Source: an uncultured Paracoccaceae bacterium (lineage in GTDB: Bacteria; Pseudomonadota; Alphaproteobacteria; Rhodobacterales; Rhodobacteraceae). From it: a DNA stretch of 64,000 bases. The translations under genes and the position numbers were made by a program. The notes beneath the pieces were generated by a model. The model searched no databases, was not told where the DNA came from, and saw only the letters and a program-made list of their open reading frames with translations. Position 1 is the first letter of the stretch. Every line of letters starts with the position of its first letter. The stretch lies in contig CANNCO010000003.1 in assembly GCA_947503175.1 (NCBI GenBank), forward strand, positions 131,501 to 195,500, written 5' to 3'. This document shows positions 1 to 9,110 of this stretch, piece after piece.

Positions 1-2
1 AC

Positions 3-314
3 ATAAAACCAACTTTTCCCGAAACGACCGCACCTGACCTGATCATTTGCCGCTGCGAAGAGATCACGTTGGCAGAGGTTATGAGCGGGTTGGACTCAGG
101 TCCGGGGCATATTGGCAGCCTCAAACGCGCGACCCGCGTCGGCATGGGGCGTTGCCAGGGGCGATACTGTGGGCCTGTCGCCGCAAGACTTGTCGCACAG
201 GTGACCGGCAGGCCGATTGAGGATCTCAGCCTGTTCGCCCCCCGCGTGCCGATAAAACCAGTGGCGATTGCATCAATCCTGGCTGCGCATGAGGCGCTGA
301 CGGATGGTGACTGA
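3..314 (+). CDS. FAD/NAD(P) oxidoreductase, C-terminal BFD-like [2Fe-2S] part (5' truncated)
   Basis: This is the 3' end of a gene that starts before the window; the frame is open from base 3. It encodes a BFD-like [2Fe-2S] binding segment with a CRCEE motif near the left edge and a CQGRYC motif about 45 residues later. This four-cysteine pattern is found at the C-terminus of the alpha subunit of HcnB/OoxA-type and hydroxyproline-dehydrogenase-type amine dehydrogenases, where it passes electrons between flavins. Its stop overlaps the start of the next gene, a DAO-type FAD protein, which is the usual beta-subunit partner. The family call is solid; the substrate cannot be read from this fragment. 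Confidence 0.8.
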   Translation: MKPTFPETTAPDLIICRCEEITLAEVMSGLDSGPGHIGSLKRATRVGMGRCQGRYCGPVAARLVAQVTGRPIEDLSLFAPRVPIKPVAIASILAAHEALTDGD

Positions 315-1425
315 CGTCCTCGTAATAGGCGGTGGAATTGTCGGACAAGTTGCATCGATAGAACTGGCGCGGGCTGGGGCCCGCGTGACAGTTGTCGATG
401 CCGGGATCAACGCGGGCTCTGACGCCAACGCGGGCAGCTTGCATGTGCAGATGCAAAGCCGGTTTATCCGCTTATACCCTGAACTCGTCCCGAACGTAGA
501 GGCGTCACTGCCGCTATACTGCGCCGCCGCGGACGAATGGGAGCGGATGGATCAGGAAATCGGAGGGCTGGAGCTTGTGCGCAAAGGTGGGCTCATGCTT
601 GCCGAGGATCCAGCGCAACTCGACTTTCTGGAAGGCAAAGCCGCGCGCGAGGCAGATATGGGGCTGCGGGTCGAGATGCTTGACCGACCGGCGCTGGAAC
701 GAATTGCTCCATGGCTTGGCCCGCAAATCATTGGCGCAGAACTCTGTTCGAATGAGGGTAAGGTCAATCCGCTTGCTGCCGGTTTGCGGTTGCGCGCGCG
801 GGCCAAAGACCTTGGCGTTCGCTTTCACACGGATCGGATCCGTGATCTTTCAATTGGCCGTCGGGTCAAGGCGCTGGGGGAAAAGACGACATATGACGCA
901 GACCGTGTCGTGGTGGCCTGCGCCTGGGGCGCGGGCGATATTATCCGCTCTCACGGCGCGGCAATCCCAACCAAGGCAGAGCCTCTGCACATGAATATCA
1001 CGGAACCCTGCGCGGCGTCGATTGAACAGCTTGTTCAGCATGCAGAACGTTCCCTTACGCTCAAACAGTTCAAATCTGGCCAGATCGTGATCGGCGGCGG
1101 CTGGCCGGCCCGCGACAGCGGCCCGGGACGGGTTCCGCAGGTCAAAGCAAATTCGCTGCTCGGAAATGTTTCGCTTGCCGCGCAACTTGTTCCGTCGATC
1201 GGCCACGTTCGGGTTCTTCGCACCTGGGCCGGGATGAACACCACAATCGACGGCGCATCCGTGATCGGCCCCCTACCGGGCATGGACCGGGTTGTTGTCG
1301 CAATTCCAGGCGACGCGGGTTACACCCTTGGCCCGTTGGTGGCAAAATGGGCGGCCGCCTGTATTCTGGGCACGGCTGATCAAACCGAAATCGCTCAGTT
1401 CAGCCCAGCGCGCTTTGCCGCCTGA
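304..1425 (+). CDS. FAD-dependent amino acid dehydrogenase, DAO family (beta subunit)
   Basis: A 373-residue D-amino-acid-oxidase-fold flavoprotein that probably oxidises an amine or amino acid at the C-N bond. The N-terminus has a Rossmann FAD-binding stretch (VIGGGIVG, residues about 6-13) followed by an acidic ribose-binding VVDAG. The C-terminus has the GDAGYTLGPL flavin-contact region. It overlaps the upstream [2Fe-2S] oxidoreductase by 11 bases, as in OoxAB, HcnBC and heteromeric D-hydroxyproline dehydrogenases. A DapA-family lyase nearby fits the hydroxyproline route, but no epimerase is in the window, so specificity is open. Confidence 0.85.
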   Translation: MVTDVLVIGGGIVGQVASIELARAGARVTVVDAGINAGSDANAGSLHVQMQSRFIRLYPELVPNVEASLPLYCAAADEWERMDQEIGGLELVRKGGLMLAEDPAQLDFLEGKAAREADMGLRVEMLDRPALERIAPWLGPQIIGAELCSNEGKVNPLAAGLRLRARAKDLGVRFHTDRIRDLSIGRRVKALGEKTTYDADRVVVACAWGAGDIIRSHGAAIPTKAEPLHMNITEPCAASIEQLVQHAERSLTLKQFKSGQIVIGGGWPARDSGPGRVPQVKANSLLGNVSLAAQLVPSIGHVRVLRTWAGMNTTIDGASVIGPLPGMDRVVVAIPGDAGYTLGPLVAKWAAACILGTADQTEIAQFSPARFAA

Positions 1426-1428
1426 CGG

Positions 1429-2307
1429 TTATCCCTTTAGCGCATTCGAGATGTTCGTAACCGTCGACTGCAACTTGGGAAGTATCTCTGAGATCATCTC
1501 TTCCGGTGACATCCGCAATGTCGGCACCGCGACGTTTATCGCTCCCACCAACACACCCGCGCTCGTCTTGACCGGCACCGAGACCGACATCAGCCCGATC
1601 TCAAGCTCCTGATCCACAAACGACCAGCCGCGATCCCGCGTCTCTTCCAGCACCCGGCGAAACTCTTTCGGGTCTGAGACGGTCTTGTCCGTCATCTTTA
1701 TCAGTTCAATTTTGCGCAAGATCTCGGGCCACTTCTCCTCTGGCTGCGCAGCCAAAAGAACACGGCCGTTGGCTGTGCAATGGGCGGGAAACCGAGCGCC
1801 AACTGAAATCCCGACACTGATCACGCGGTGGTACTGTGCGCCGGATACGTAAACGACATCGAAACCATCCAGAACGGCCGCCGAAACGCTTTCGCGGGTG
1901 TCTTCGGACAGATGGTCGATAAAGGGCTTTGCAATTTCCCAAACCCCTTTTGATGACAAGACCGAGTGCCCAAGCTCCAGAACCTGAGGCGTCAGATCAA
2001 AGAGTTTGCCGTCAGCAACAGCATATCCTTCGTGGACCAGGGTCAAGAGTATCCGTCTGGCGCCAGCACGTGTGTTCCCGGTTTCCGATGCAACTTGGCT
2101 TAGCGTCATCTTGCGGCCCGTCCGGTTGAAGGCACGAAGAACCTCCAAACCACGCGCGAGCGAACTGACGTAGTCGCGGGGGTTCATCCCATTGGGCACG
2201 CGATCCTCAGAAACATCCGGTTCGGCGGTCATTAGACCTGCTTGCCCCGATACCCGCTGCGTTGACCGCGCCGGCTCGTTGGTGTCGTCTGTCTCTTGTC
2301 GTCCCAT
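1429..2307 (-). CDS. IclR-family transcriptional regulator, PcaR/PobR-like
   Basis: A winged-helix regulator of about 292 residues with an IclR effector-binding domain. After a disordered leader, the HTH region begins at NPRDYVSSLARGLEVL, typical of the PcaR/PobR branch; the C-terminal half holds the ligand domain with GARFPAHCTANGRVLLA. I chose the ATG at 2307 because GGAAGG lies about seven bases upstream; later in-frame ATGs at 2232 and 2187 would trim the leader. It is divergent from the ABC operon at 2474, and the shared intergenic region holds a PcaR-like operator at 2425-2450. Autoregulation and control of the operon are therefore likely. The inducer is unknown. Confidence 0.88.
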   Translation of the reverse strand: MGRQETDDTNEPARSTQRVSGQAGLMTAEPDVSEDRVPNGMNPRDYVSSLARGLEVLRAFNRTGRKMTLSQVASETGNTRAGARRILLTLVHEGYAVADGKLFDLTPQVLELGHSVLSSKGVWEIAKPFIDHLSEDTRESVSAAVLDGFDVVYVSGAQYHRVISVGISVGARFPAHCTANGRVLLAAQPEEKWPEILRKIELIKMTDKTVSDPKEFRRVLEETRDRGWSFVDQELEIGLMSVSVPVKTSAGVLVGAINVAVPTLRMSPEEMISEILPKLQSTVTNISNALKG

Positions 2308-2424
2308 TCTCGCCTTCCTGACCAAACGACCGGCCATAAAACAGCAACTGTCGCGCATGGGCTGTTACAAGAATAATCACGAAAAAAAAACCTTCTTGCA
2401 CGACTCAACACTTCAAGTGTTATA

Positions 2425-2450
2425 TCGAACAAGAGTGCGCTATGCGAACA
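2425..2450 (-). promoter_or_regulatory. Candidate IclR operator, site i (19-bp-spaced half-sites)
   Basis: On the minus strand TGTTCGCATAGCGCAC begins at 2450, and a second TGTTCGA begins exactly 19 bp further on, at 2431. The core resembles the GTTCG...CGCAC operator I recall for PcaR-type IclR proteins. It lies 24-49 bp upstream of the solute-binding-protein start and in the divergent gap to the IclR gene. Related sites are at 15659-15693, 23730-23765 and 31618-31652. Confidence 0.6.
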
Positions 2451-2473
2451 CTTGATCTCAGGGAGAAACAAGA

Positions 2474-3808
2474 ATGAAGAACTCATCAATGTTTGGTCAT
2501 AGAATTTCACGTCGTGGAGCTCTGAAGGGGATGGCCGCCACGACGGCTATGGCCTCTCTGCCGCTTCCCGCCATGGCACAGGAGACGACCATTCGGTGGT
2601 GGTCACCTCAGGCAGCACCGGCACAGGTCGATGCCTACATGGCCCAGATCGCCGCATTCGAAGCGGCAAACCCAGGCGTAAAAGTTGTCTTTGAAACGAC
2701 ATCCGACGAAGGATACGCCCCACAGCTCGCTGCTGCGTTTTCATCCGGCGAGGTGCCCGATATCGTAACTCACCTGCCGTCTTTCGCGATCCAATCATAT
2801 TATGCCAATGGCCTTGTCGAGCCCTTCAATGACGTAATCGAGGCAATCGGCCCCGATGACTATTTTGACGGTGCCAATGACGTTTTCCGCGCTGCTGATG
2901 GCAACTACGTGGGCACCGGGATCGGCAACTCGGCGGCGAATATGCTCTGGTTGCGCAAGGACCTTATGGAAGAGGCCGAGATCGCCGACGCGCCCCGAAC
3001 CTGGGACGAACTGCGCGCAGCCTGCCAAGCGATGCAGAAAGGCGGCATCTTCGGCGCGCCCTTGCCTTATGGCCGTAACTCTATGACGACGTTGATCTTT
3101 GTTGGGGTGATCCACCAAGCCGGCGGACAGATCTTTGACACAGATCTGAACGTTGCCCTCGATACACAGGCGACACGCGATGCTCTCGAATTCTATGCAT
3201 CCATGCGTGAGCTTTGCCCACCTGGCGCCACCAACTACAGTTGGGGTGAGGCGATCACAGCTTTTGTCTCAGGCGCAACCGCAACCGGCATCTATACGGG
3301 CCGTGTCCTTGGCAACGTAAACGCCCAGAACCCCCCCATTGCCGACAGCGTCACCTGTGTTCGCTACCCGACGGCATCCACGGATATCCCGGCCTGGACG
3401 TTCAATGACTTCCCGAGTGTATTCATTCCCAAGCAGTCGTCGAATATCGATGTGGCCGAGGCATTTGCAGCGTCGCTCTTCAACCCTGATGGGTATATCC
3501 AGCAGCTACACGCCGCGCCGGGCCACGTTCTGCCGGTGCTCAAGTCAATCAATGAAAACCCGCAATACCAAGCCAATGAAATCATCCAGAAGTACCCTGG
3601 CGAAGTCGAACTGATGGCCCAGGCCGCAGCGGGCGGTTTCAACCTTGGCTACGAAAGCGCCGCACACCAGTCGAACGAGAAGGCTGGCGAAGTTGTCGGC
3701 TCTGGCGTGATCGCAGATATGGTCCAGCGCGTGGTCCTGAACGGTGAGAATGCCGATCAAGTCATCGGTGATACGACGAAAGCCATCGAAGACATCATGG
3801 CTGGCTAA
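2474..3808 (+). CDS. ABC transporter substrate-binding protein, family 1 (UgpB/MalE-like)
   Basis: A 444-residue periplasmic binding protein of the carbohydrate ABC (CUT1) class. The leader has a twin-arginine-like SRRGALKGM followed by a hydrophobic stretch and an AMAQ cleavage site, suggesting Tat export. The mature part starts with TIRWWSPQ and contains the family-1 pattern of alternating domains (QIAAFEAANPGVKV). GGGAG lies ahead of the ATG. It heads the operon with two permeases and an ATPase. The ligand need not be a sugar: all enzymes downstream act on amines, keto acids or aldehydes. Confidence 0.9.
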   Translation: MKNSSMFGHRISRRGALKGMAATTAMASLPLPAMAQETTIRWWSPQAAPAQVDAYMAQIAAFEAANPGVKVVFETTSDEGYAPQLAAAFSSGEVPDIVTHLPSFAIQSYYANGLVEPFNDVIEAIGPDDYFDGANDVFRAADGNYVGTGIGNSAANMLWLRKDLMEEAEIADAPRTWDELRAACQAMQKGGIFGAPLPYGRNSMTTLIFVGVIHQAGGQIFDTDLNVALDTQATRDALEFYASMRELCPPGATNYSWGEAITAFVSGATATGIYTGRVLGNVNAQNPPIADSVTCVRYPTASTDIPAWTFNDFPSVFIPKQSSNIDVAEAFAASLFNPDGYIQQLHAAPGHVLPVLKSINENPQYQANEIIQKYPGEVELMAQAAAGGFNLGYESAAHQSNEKAGEVVGSGVIADMVQRVVLNGENADQVIGDTTKAIEDIMAG

Positions 3809-3820
3809 CGCTAAACAGTC

Positions 3821-3848
3821 ACGGGCCGCCACGGTTCGGGCGGCCCGT
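3821..3848 (+). terminator. Intercistronic stem-loop after the binding-protein gene
   Basis: A perfect 10-bp inverted repeat (ACGGGCCGCC and its complement, 8-base loop) sits between the binding-protein and permease genes and has no U-tract. Such structures commonly stabilise the upstream message or attenuate read-through, giving more binding protein than permease. Confidence 0.6.
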
Positions 3849-3864
3849 AATCATAGCGATAACG

Positions 3865-4761
3865 ATGACCCAAAAAACCAAAACGCTGCTTGAGCGCCGG
3901 TATTCCATGCTGGGCCTCCTTTTGATCGCACCCACTGTGCTCGTGTTTTGCGCGGTCATAGTCTATCCGCTCGTCTCTGCCATCTACCTGTCGTTGTTCA
4001 AGATTTTCACGCCTACCCTGGAAGGAACTTGGGTCGGGCTGGATAATTATCGTACGCTTCTGGCCAAAGGCGAGTTTTGGACATCCCTACGAACCAACCT
4101 GATCTGGACAGTGGGAACGCTGACCCTGCAGATCATATTCGGTGTCGGAATGGCGCTGGTTCTGCATCAGAACATCTGGTTCAGAAGCCTCGCCCGATCT
4201 CTTATCCTGTTTCCCTACTTCATCTCGACTGTTGTGGCGGTTCTGGTGTGGAAGTGGCTGTTCAACGATCTCTATGGGATCTTGAACCACCTGATGATGA
4301 GCGCGGGGCTCATCGACTGGCCGCTTGATTACTTGGGTACGATGCCCAACGCCATGATTTCCGTGATCCTTGTCGGCGCATGGAAATACTTTCCGTTTGT
4401 TGTGATTGCTGTCCTCGCCCGGCTTCAGACGATCCCCGATCACCTGTACGAAGCCGCGCGCATCGACGGCGCGGGCCCCATCGCGCGGTTCTTTGACGTT
4501 ACGCTTCCTCAGCTTCGCGAGGTTCTTGTGGTAATCATCATGCTGCGGGCGATCTGGGACTTCAAAGAGTTTGACCTGATCTTCCTGCTGACGGGTGGCG
4601 GCCCGGTAACATCAACCCAAACGCTGCCTCTTTTGGTCTACAAAGAGGCTTTCGCCCTCAATCAAATGGGGATGGCCTCGGCATATGCCGTGATCATGAT
4701 GCTGATCATGCTGGTCTTCATGATCATTTATATCCGCCGCACCCGGTCAGAGGATTCATGA
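3865..4761 (+). CDS. Carbohydrate-type ABC transporter permease (MalF/UgpA family)
   Basis: A 298-residue inner-membrane permease with six predicted hydrophobic segments. It carries the cytoplasmic EAA loop that docks to the ATPase (EAARIDGAGP, about residues 194-203, followed by DVTLPQLR). Its length and the position of the EAA loop fit MalF/UgpA-type subunits without the extra N-terminal domain of E. coli MalF. It follows the binding-protein gene after a stem-loop and overlaps the next permease by 4 bases, implying coupled translation. The transported compound is unknown. Confidence 0.92.
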   Translation: MTQKTKTLLERRYSMLGLLLIAPTVLVFCAVIVYPLVSAIYLSLFKIFTPTLEGTWVGLDNYRTLLAKGEFWTSLRTNLIWTVGTLTLQIIFGVGMALVLHQNIWFRSLARSLILFPYFISTVVAVLVWKWLFNDLYGILNHLMMSAGLIDWPLDYLGTMPNAMISVILVGAWKYFPFVVIAVLARLQTIPDHLYEAARIDGAGPIARFFDVTLPQLREVLVVIIMLRAIWDFKEFDLIFLLTGGGPVTSTQTLPLLVYKEAFALNQMGMASAYAVIMMLIMLVFMIIYIRRTRSEDS

Positions 4762-5582
4762 TGCTGCGCAAGATTGCCTTCAACCTTTTTGCGTGGTCCA
4801 TCGTCCTGGCCGTGGCCTTTCCGTTGTTCTGGATGCTGGTCACCTCGGTCAAACCGCAGTTTGAGCTCTTCCGCAGACCCCCCACCATGCTTCCCGAGAC
4901 CTTTACCCTCGAACACTATTGGGGCCTTCTGACGGAAACGAAATTCCTCAGCTATTTCTGGAACTCGATCATCCTGTCCACAACGACGACTGTTGTGGTT
5001 GTCGCCATCGCGACGATCGGGTCGTACAGCCTCGTGCGGTTCCGATACCGGGGCCGAGAGACACTGGCCTTCCTTGTGCTCTTCACCTACCTTCTTCCCT
5101 CTGTCGTGCTTATTCTGCCGCTTTACCTGATGCTGGTGAACCTTGGGCTGTCCAACACGATTACATCTCTTGTGATCGCGTACACGACCTTCGCCCTGCC
5201 CTATGCGCTTTGGCTGCTACGGTCTTTCATGGCGGGCATTCCGGAAGATCTTGAATCCGCCGCATTGGTTGATGGTGCGTCCCGGCTTGGTGCGTTCTGG
5301 GATGTGATCCTGCCACAACTGCTTCCGGGGATCATCTCTACCGCACTGTTCACGTTCATTCTGTCCTGGAACGAATACCTTTATGCGCTGGTCCTGGTGA
5401 ATTCTGATGAGGCAAGGCCACTGACGACCGGTGTCATGAACATGCTGATCTCATCCTTCAACATCGAATGGTCGCTCTTGATGGCAGCCTCCGTGATGAT
5501 GAGCGTGCCCCTGATCATCGCCTTCGCCTTCCTTCAAAGCTATCTCACTCGCGGCTTCGGCGCGGGTGGAGTGAAAGGATAA
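4758..5582 (+). CDS. Carbohydrate-type ABC transporter permease (MalG/UgpE family)
   Basis: A 274-residue second permease subunit with about six membrane segments and a MalG-type EAA loop (ESAALVDGASRLGAFWDVIL). The ATG lies inside the end of the preceding permease gene (ATGATG overlap), typical of co-translated heterodimeric permeases. It would pair with the upstream MalF-like subunit and the ATPase that begins 3 bases after its stop. Confidence 0.92.
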   Translation: MMLRKIAFNLFAWSIVLAVAFPLFWMLVTSVKPQFELFRRPPTMLPETFTLEHYWGLLTETKFLSYFWNSIILSTTTTVVVVAIATIGSYSLVRFRYRGRETLAFLVLFTYLLPSVVLILPLYLMLVNLGLSNTITSLVIAYTTFALPYALWLLRSFMAGIPEDLESAALVDGASRLGAFWDVILPQLLPGIISTALFTFILSWNEYLYALVLVNSDEARPLTTGVMNMLISSFNIEWSLLMAASVMMSVPLIIAFAFLQSYLTRGFGAGGVKG

Positions 5583-5585
5583 CCG

Positions 5586-6695
5586 ATGGCCGATGTGGTC
5601 TTTTCCAGTGTGCAGAAACAATTCGGGTCATTCATGGCGGTAGACAATCTCAACCTCGATATCCAACAAGGTGAGTTCATTTCGCTGCTGGGTCCGTCCG
5701 GCTGCGGCAAGACAACAACGCTTCGAATGCTGGCAGGGTTAGAGTTTCCAACGGGCGGCGAGATCAAGATCGGCGACCGGGTCGTTAACGACGTGCCTCC
5801 CGGCGAGCGTGACATTGCCATGGTCTTTCAGTCCTACGCGCTTTACCCGCATATGTCGGTCGGCCAGAACATCTCTTATCCGCTCAAAAAGCGCCGCGTC
5901 CCCAAGGCAGAACGTGCCGCCATGATGGCCAAGACGGCCGAGATGCTTCAGCTTACGCCACTGCTTGACCGCAAACCCAAGGAACTGTCGGGGGGCCAAC
6001 AACAGCGGGTTGCCCTTGGCCGCGCTCTTGTGCGCGATCCGAAGGTTTTCCTGCTGGACGAACCCTTGTCCAATCTTGATGCCAAGCTTCGCGGGCATAT
6101 GCGCACCGAACTGATCGAACTGCATCAAAGGCTGGGCCGCACCATGGTGTATGTGACCCACGATCAGCTCGAGGCGATGACCATGTCCGACCGGATCGCC
6201 GTGATGGAAGGGGGCAAGCTTCAACAGTTTGCACCCCCAAAAGACGTGTACCGCGAGCCGGCCAACCGGTTTGTCGCCAGCTTTATTGGAACGCCCGGTA
6301 TGAATATCGTCGACGGCGCCTTACGTCACGAAGGCGGACGCTGGATTTTTGAGGCTCCTGGCATTTCCGTTGGAACACAAAACTTGGGGCCCGAGACCCG
6401 TCCGGGCAATGCGGCCATGGGCATTCGGCCCGAAGGGCTTTCGTTCGGCGAAGGCCCTATCGAAGGGATCGTGCAACTTGTCGAGCAGACCGGTCACGAA
6501 AACATCGTTGTTGTCCTGGTCGGAACCGATATGCGCCTAACAGGCCGAACGGCAGCAGATCGGGTATGGCGCGCGGGTGAATCCGTGCAGCTATCCATCG
6601 ACTCAAATCAGGCCCATTTCTTCGAAGACGGCCCGAACGGGATTCGTCTGAACCGCCCTCTGTCCTCGCCCGGGAATCAGGAGGCAGCACAATGA
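5586..6695 (+). CDS. ABC transporter ATPase, MalK/UgpC type
   Basis: A 369-residue ATPase that energises the importer. It has Walker [11 protein letters not shown]-loop [11 protein letters not shown], signature LSGGQQQR, Walker [11 protein letters not shown] and switch histidine THDQ, in that order, then a C-terminal OB-fold (TOBE) regulatory domain from about residue 240. All catalytic residues are intact. It overlaps the DapA-family gene by 4 bases, so transporter and catabolic enzymes are in one operon. Confidence 0.93.
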   Translation: MADVVFSSVQKQFGSFMAVDNLNLDIQQGEFISLLGPSGCGKTTTLRMLAGLEFPTGGEIKIGDRVVNDVPPGERDIAMVFQSYALYPHMSVGQNISYPLKKRRVPKAERAAMMAKTAEMLQLTPLLDRKPKELSGGQQQRVALGRALVRDPKVFLLDEPLSNLDAKLRGHMRTELIELHQRLGRTMVYVTHDQLEAMTMSDRIAVMEGGKLQQFAPPKDVYREPANRFVASFIGTPGMNIVDGALRHEGGRWIFEAPGISVGTQNLGPETRPGNAAMGIRPEGLSFGEGPIEGIVQLVEQTGHENIVVVLVGTDMRLTGRTAADRVWRAGESVQLSIDSNQAHFFEDGPNGIRLNRPLSSPGNQEAAQ

Positions 6696-7609
6696 ACCGT
6701 AACACCGTCAATTGGTCCGGCCCGATGCCTGCCGTCACAACGCCGTTCCACGCCGACCTTACGATCGACGAAGCGGGTTTCGTCGCAAACGTCGAGCGTC
6801 TTCTTGATGCGGGGTCCACCGGGGTTGTCGCCGCTGGCTGTACCGGAGAATTCTGGGCTCTGTCCCTCAAGGAACGCGAAAGACTTGCCAAACTGTCAGC
6901 AGATGCATGTAAGGGACGCGGCCCCACGCTCATCGGCACGGGAAGCATTCAAGAAGCAGAAGTCATCGAACAGACCTTTGCGGCCAAAGAAGCCGGCGCT
7001 GACGGCGTGCTTGTGTTGCCTCCCTTTTTCGCGCGCGTCACAGATGCAGAACTGATCCGCCATTTCGAAGCTATCTGCGAACGATCGGCGCTTCCGGTCG
7101 TTCTTTACAATATTCCGGGCAACGCCGGTAATGCCATCACGCCCGCGATCGCCGATCGCCTTGCTGATCTTGATCCTGTCGTCGCGATCAAGGAATCAAG
7201 CGGCGATTGGAACAACTTTCAGTCAACCTTGAACACGGTTGCCGACCGAATACGGGTGTTCTGCGGGCCGTCATCCGTCTTCGGCGTTCCCGCGACGCTT
7301 GCGGGCGCTGATGGGCTGATCGACTGTTTCCCGAATGTCTGGGCGCCCGGTTGTCTTGATCTTTGGTACAAAGCCAAATCTGGTGATTTCGATGCGGCAT
7401 GGCGCCTTCAGCGCAAAGGCATTGCGCTGACTCAACTTTTCACAACCGGCGGGCGCACGCTTTACCCGGCGACAAAGGCGGTGATGAACCACCTTGGGGT
7501 TCCGGGTGGCGGTCATATGCGCCCCCCCTACCGGGATCTCGATGGCACACCGAAATCAAGTTTGATTGCGGGGCTCGAACAACTCGACCTTGCCCCAACC
7601 CCGGCATAA
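6692..7609 (+). CDS. DapA/N-acetylneuraminate-lyase family aldolase or dehydratase
   Basis: A 305-residue class I TIM-barrel lyase. The Schiff-base lysine is K167 in AIKESSGD, with tyrosine Y139 in LYNIPG and a CTGE (50-53) in place of the usual TTGE carboxylate loop. Relatives include dihydrodipicolinate synthase, KDG and 5-dehydro-4-deoxyglucarate dehydratases, and the deaminase of pyrroline-4-hydroxy-2-carboxylate in hydroxyproline breakdown. Biosynthetic DapA is unlikely, because the gene sits in an inducible-looking catabolic operon next to transporter and dehydrogenase genes. The exact keto acid is unknown. Confidence 0.85.
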   Translation: MNRNTVNWSGPMPAVTTPFHADLTIDEAGFVANVERLLDAGSTGVVAAGCTGEFWALSLKERERLAKLSADACKGRGPTLIGTGSIQEAEVIEQTFAAKEAGADGVLVLPPFFARVTDAELIRHFEAICERSALPVVLYNIPGNAGNAITPAIADRLADLDPVVAIKESSGDWNNFQSTLNTVADRIRVFCGPSSVFGVPATLAGADGLIDCFPNVWAPGCLDLWYKAKSGDFDAAWRLQRKGIALTQLFTTGGRTLYPATKAVMNHLGVPGGGHMRPPYRDLDGTPKSSLIAGLEQLDLAPTPA

Positions 7610-7626
7610 TCGAAGGAAGACAAACC

Positions 7627-8409
7627 ATGGAACTTGGGTTGAATGGCAAAAGAGCCATTGTGACAGCAGCCAGTCGCGGGCTCGGCTATGCCACGGCGCG
7701 GTCACTCGCGGGCGAAGGCGTTCATGTTACGATGAATGCCCGCGGCGAAGAAGCGCTTAACGAAGCCGCCGATACCATACGTGCGGAAACCGGGGTCGAG
7801 GTTACTCCGGTTGCTGCAGATTTCAACGATCCCGATGGGCGCGCGGCCATCCTTGCCGCGGCCGGCGATGTGGATATTCTGGTGTCGAACCCGGGTGTCC
7901 GGCAGGTTCCGACACCGTGGGAAGACATCTCTGCTGACGACTGGCGGTACTGGCTCGAAGTGCATTTCCTCTCGTCCGTTCAGATGATGCAAGCCGTCGC
8001 GCCCGGAATGAAGGCGCGCAAATTCGGCCGTATCATCAACATGTCGGTCAGTTTCATCAAATTCCCGCAGCTTGGCTTCGCACACAGCCACGCCGCCCGC
8101 CTTGCCTTGTCCGGCGCAACCGCTGCGATGGTGCGTGACCTGATCGGCCACAACGTCACCATCAACACGGTTTGCCCGGGGCTCTTCGATACGGATGCTT
8201 TGCACACAAACCTGCACGGTCATGCCAAACGCGGAAACACGACCTACGAGGCGATTGTTCAAGACCGCAAAGATAATTGTCCGGCCGGTCGCTTCGCCGA
8301 CCCCAAGGAATGCGGAGACCTGATCGCGTTCCTGTGCTCGGCGCAGGCCGGGTTTATGTCCGGCCAGAATATCGTCAACGACGGCGGCGTCTATCAGGGT
8401 CTGTTCTGA
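7627..8409 (+). CDS. SDR-family protein with a non-canonical active site
   Basis: A 260-residue short-chain dehydrogenase/reductase fold. The ATG at 7627 follows a GAAGGA ribosome-binding sequence. The cofactor loop TAASRGLG is normal. The YxxxK catalytic pair is missing: the equivalent segment reads AHSHAARLALSG, with Ser and Arg at the Tyr and Lys positions, and the NNAG element is replaced by SNPG. Similar SxxxR substitutions occur in a described BKR-like SDR subgroup. It may bind NAD(P) without classical reductase chemistry. It overlaps a second, canonical SDR by one base. Confidence 0.85.
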   Translation: MELGLNGKRAIVTAASRGLGYATARSLAGEGVHVTMNARGEEALNEAADTIRAETGVEVTPVAADFNDPDGRAAILAAAGDVDILVSNPGVRQVPTPWEDISADDWRYWLEVHFLSSVQMMQAVAPGMKARKFGRIINMSVSFIKFPQLGFAHSHAARLALSGATAAMVRDLIGHNVTINTVCPGLFDTDALHTNLHGHAKRGNTTYEAIVQDRKDNCPAGRFADPKECGDLIAFLCSAQAGFMSGQNIVNDGGVYQGLF

Positions 8410-9110
8410 TGACACGGATCGCGATGGTATCTGGCGCAAGTCGAGGGCTGGGTGCGGCCATCGCCAAAAAACTGCTTTCCGAAGGCTGGACGCTTTCGCT
8501 CGGGCTGCGCGATGTCAGCCAGGCCCAACGTTTTGATGCCGATGAAGGCCGCCTTTTGGCCTGCCACTTCGATGCGACCGATCCGGCAACAGCCGAAACA
8601 TGGGTGGCGCAAACGGTTGACCGGTTCGGACAGCTTGATGCGCTGGTCAACAATGCAGGTATCCTGCGCATGGTGGATTTCGACCAGGGGACCGAAGCGG
8701 ATCTCGACGCGCTTTGGGCCGTGAACGTAAAGGCACCCTTTCGGCTGATCCGCACCGCCCTACCCCATTTGAAAGCCACCGGAACAGGCCGCGTGATCAA
8801 CATCGCCTCGACGGATGCGAAACGCTATCGCGGGGGCACGTCCGTCGGCTATGCAATGACCAAACATGCCCTGCTTGCCATGACCCAAGCGGTGCGCCAC
8901 GCGGGCTGGGACGATGGCGTGCGCGCAACGGCCGTCTGCCCCGGTGCAATCGACACGGATCTGATTGCGAACCTTCCCGGTGTCACCCCCAAAGCGGATC
9001 GACTGACGCCAGAAACCATCGCCGATATCGTATCCTTCATCCTTGCCTTGCCCAATCAGGCGAGTGTTCCGGAATTCATCGCAAACACACGTTTGGAGAC
9101 GGTGGTATGA
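8409..9110 (+). CDS. Short-chain dehydrogenase/reductase (canonical)
   Basis: A 233-residue SDR starting within the stop of the preceding gene (TGATG). It has the dinucleotide loop [12 protein letters not shown] in LVNNAGIL, the catalytic serine in NIASTD, and an intact YAMTK with Tyr and Lys four residues apart. It would oxidise or reduce a hydroxyl or ketone with NAD(P). Its pairing with an SDR lacking the catalytic pair suggests a complex or sequential action. No specific substrate is evident. Confidence 0.9.
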   Translation: MTRIAMVSGASRGLGAAIAKKLLSEGWTLSLGLRDVSQAQRFDADEGRLLACHFDATDPATAETWVAQTVDRFGQLDALVNNAGILRMVDFDQGTEADLDALWAVNVKAPFRLIRTALPHLKATGTGRVINIASTDAKRYRGGTSVGYAMTKHALLAMTQAVRHAGWDDGVRATAVCPGAIDTDLIANLPGVTPKADRLTPETIADIVSFILALPNQASVPEFIANTRLETVV

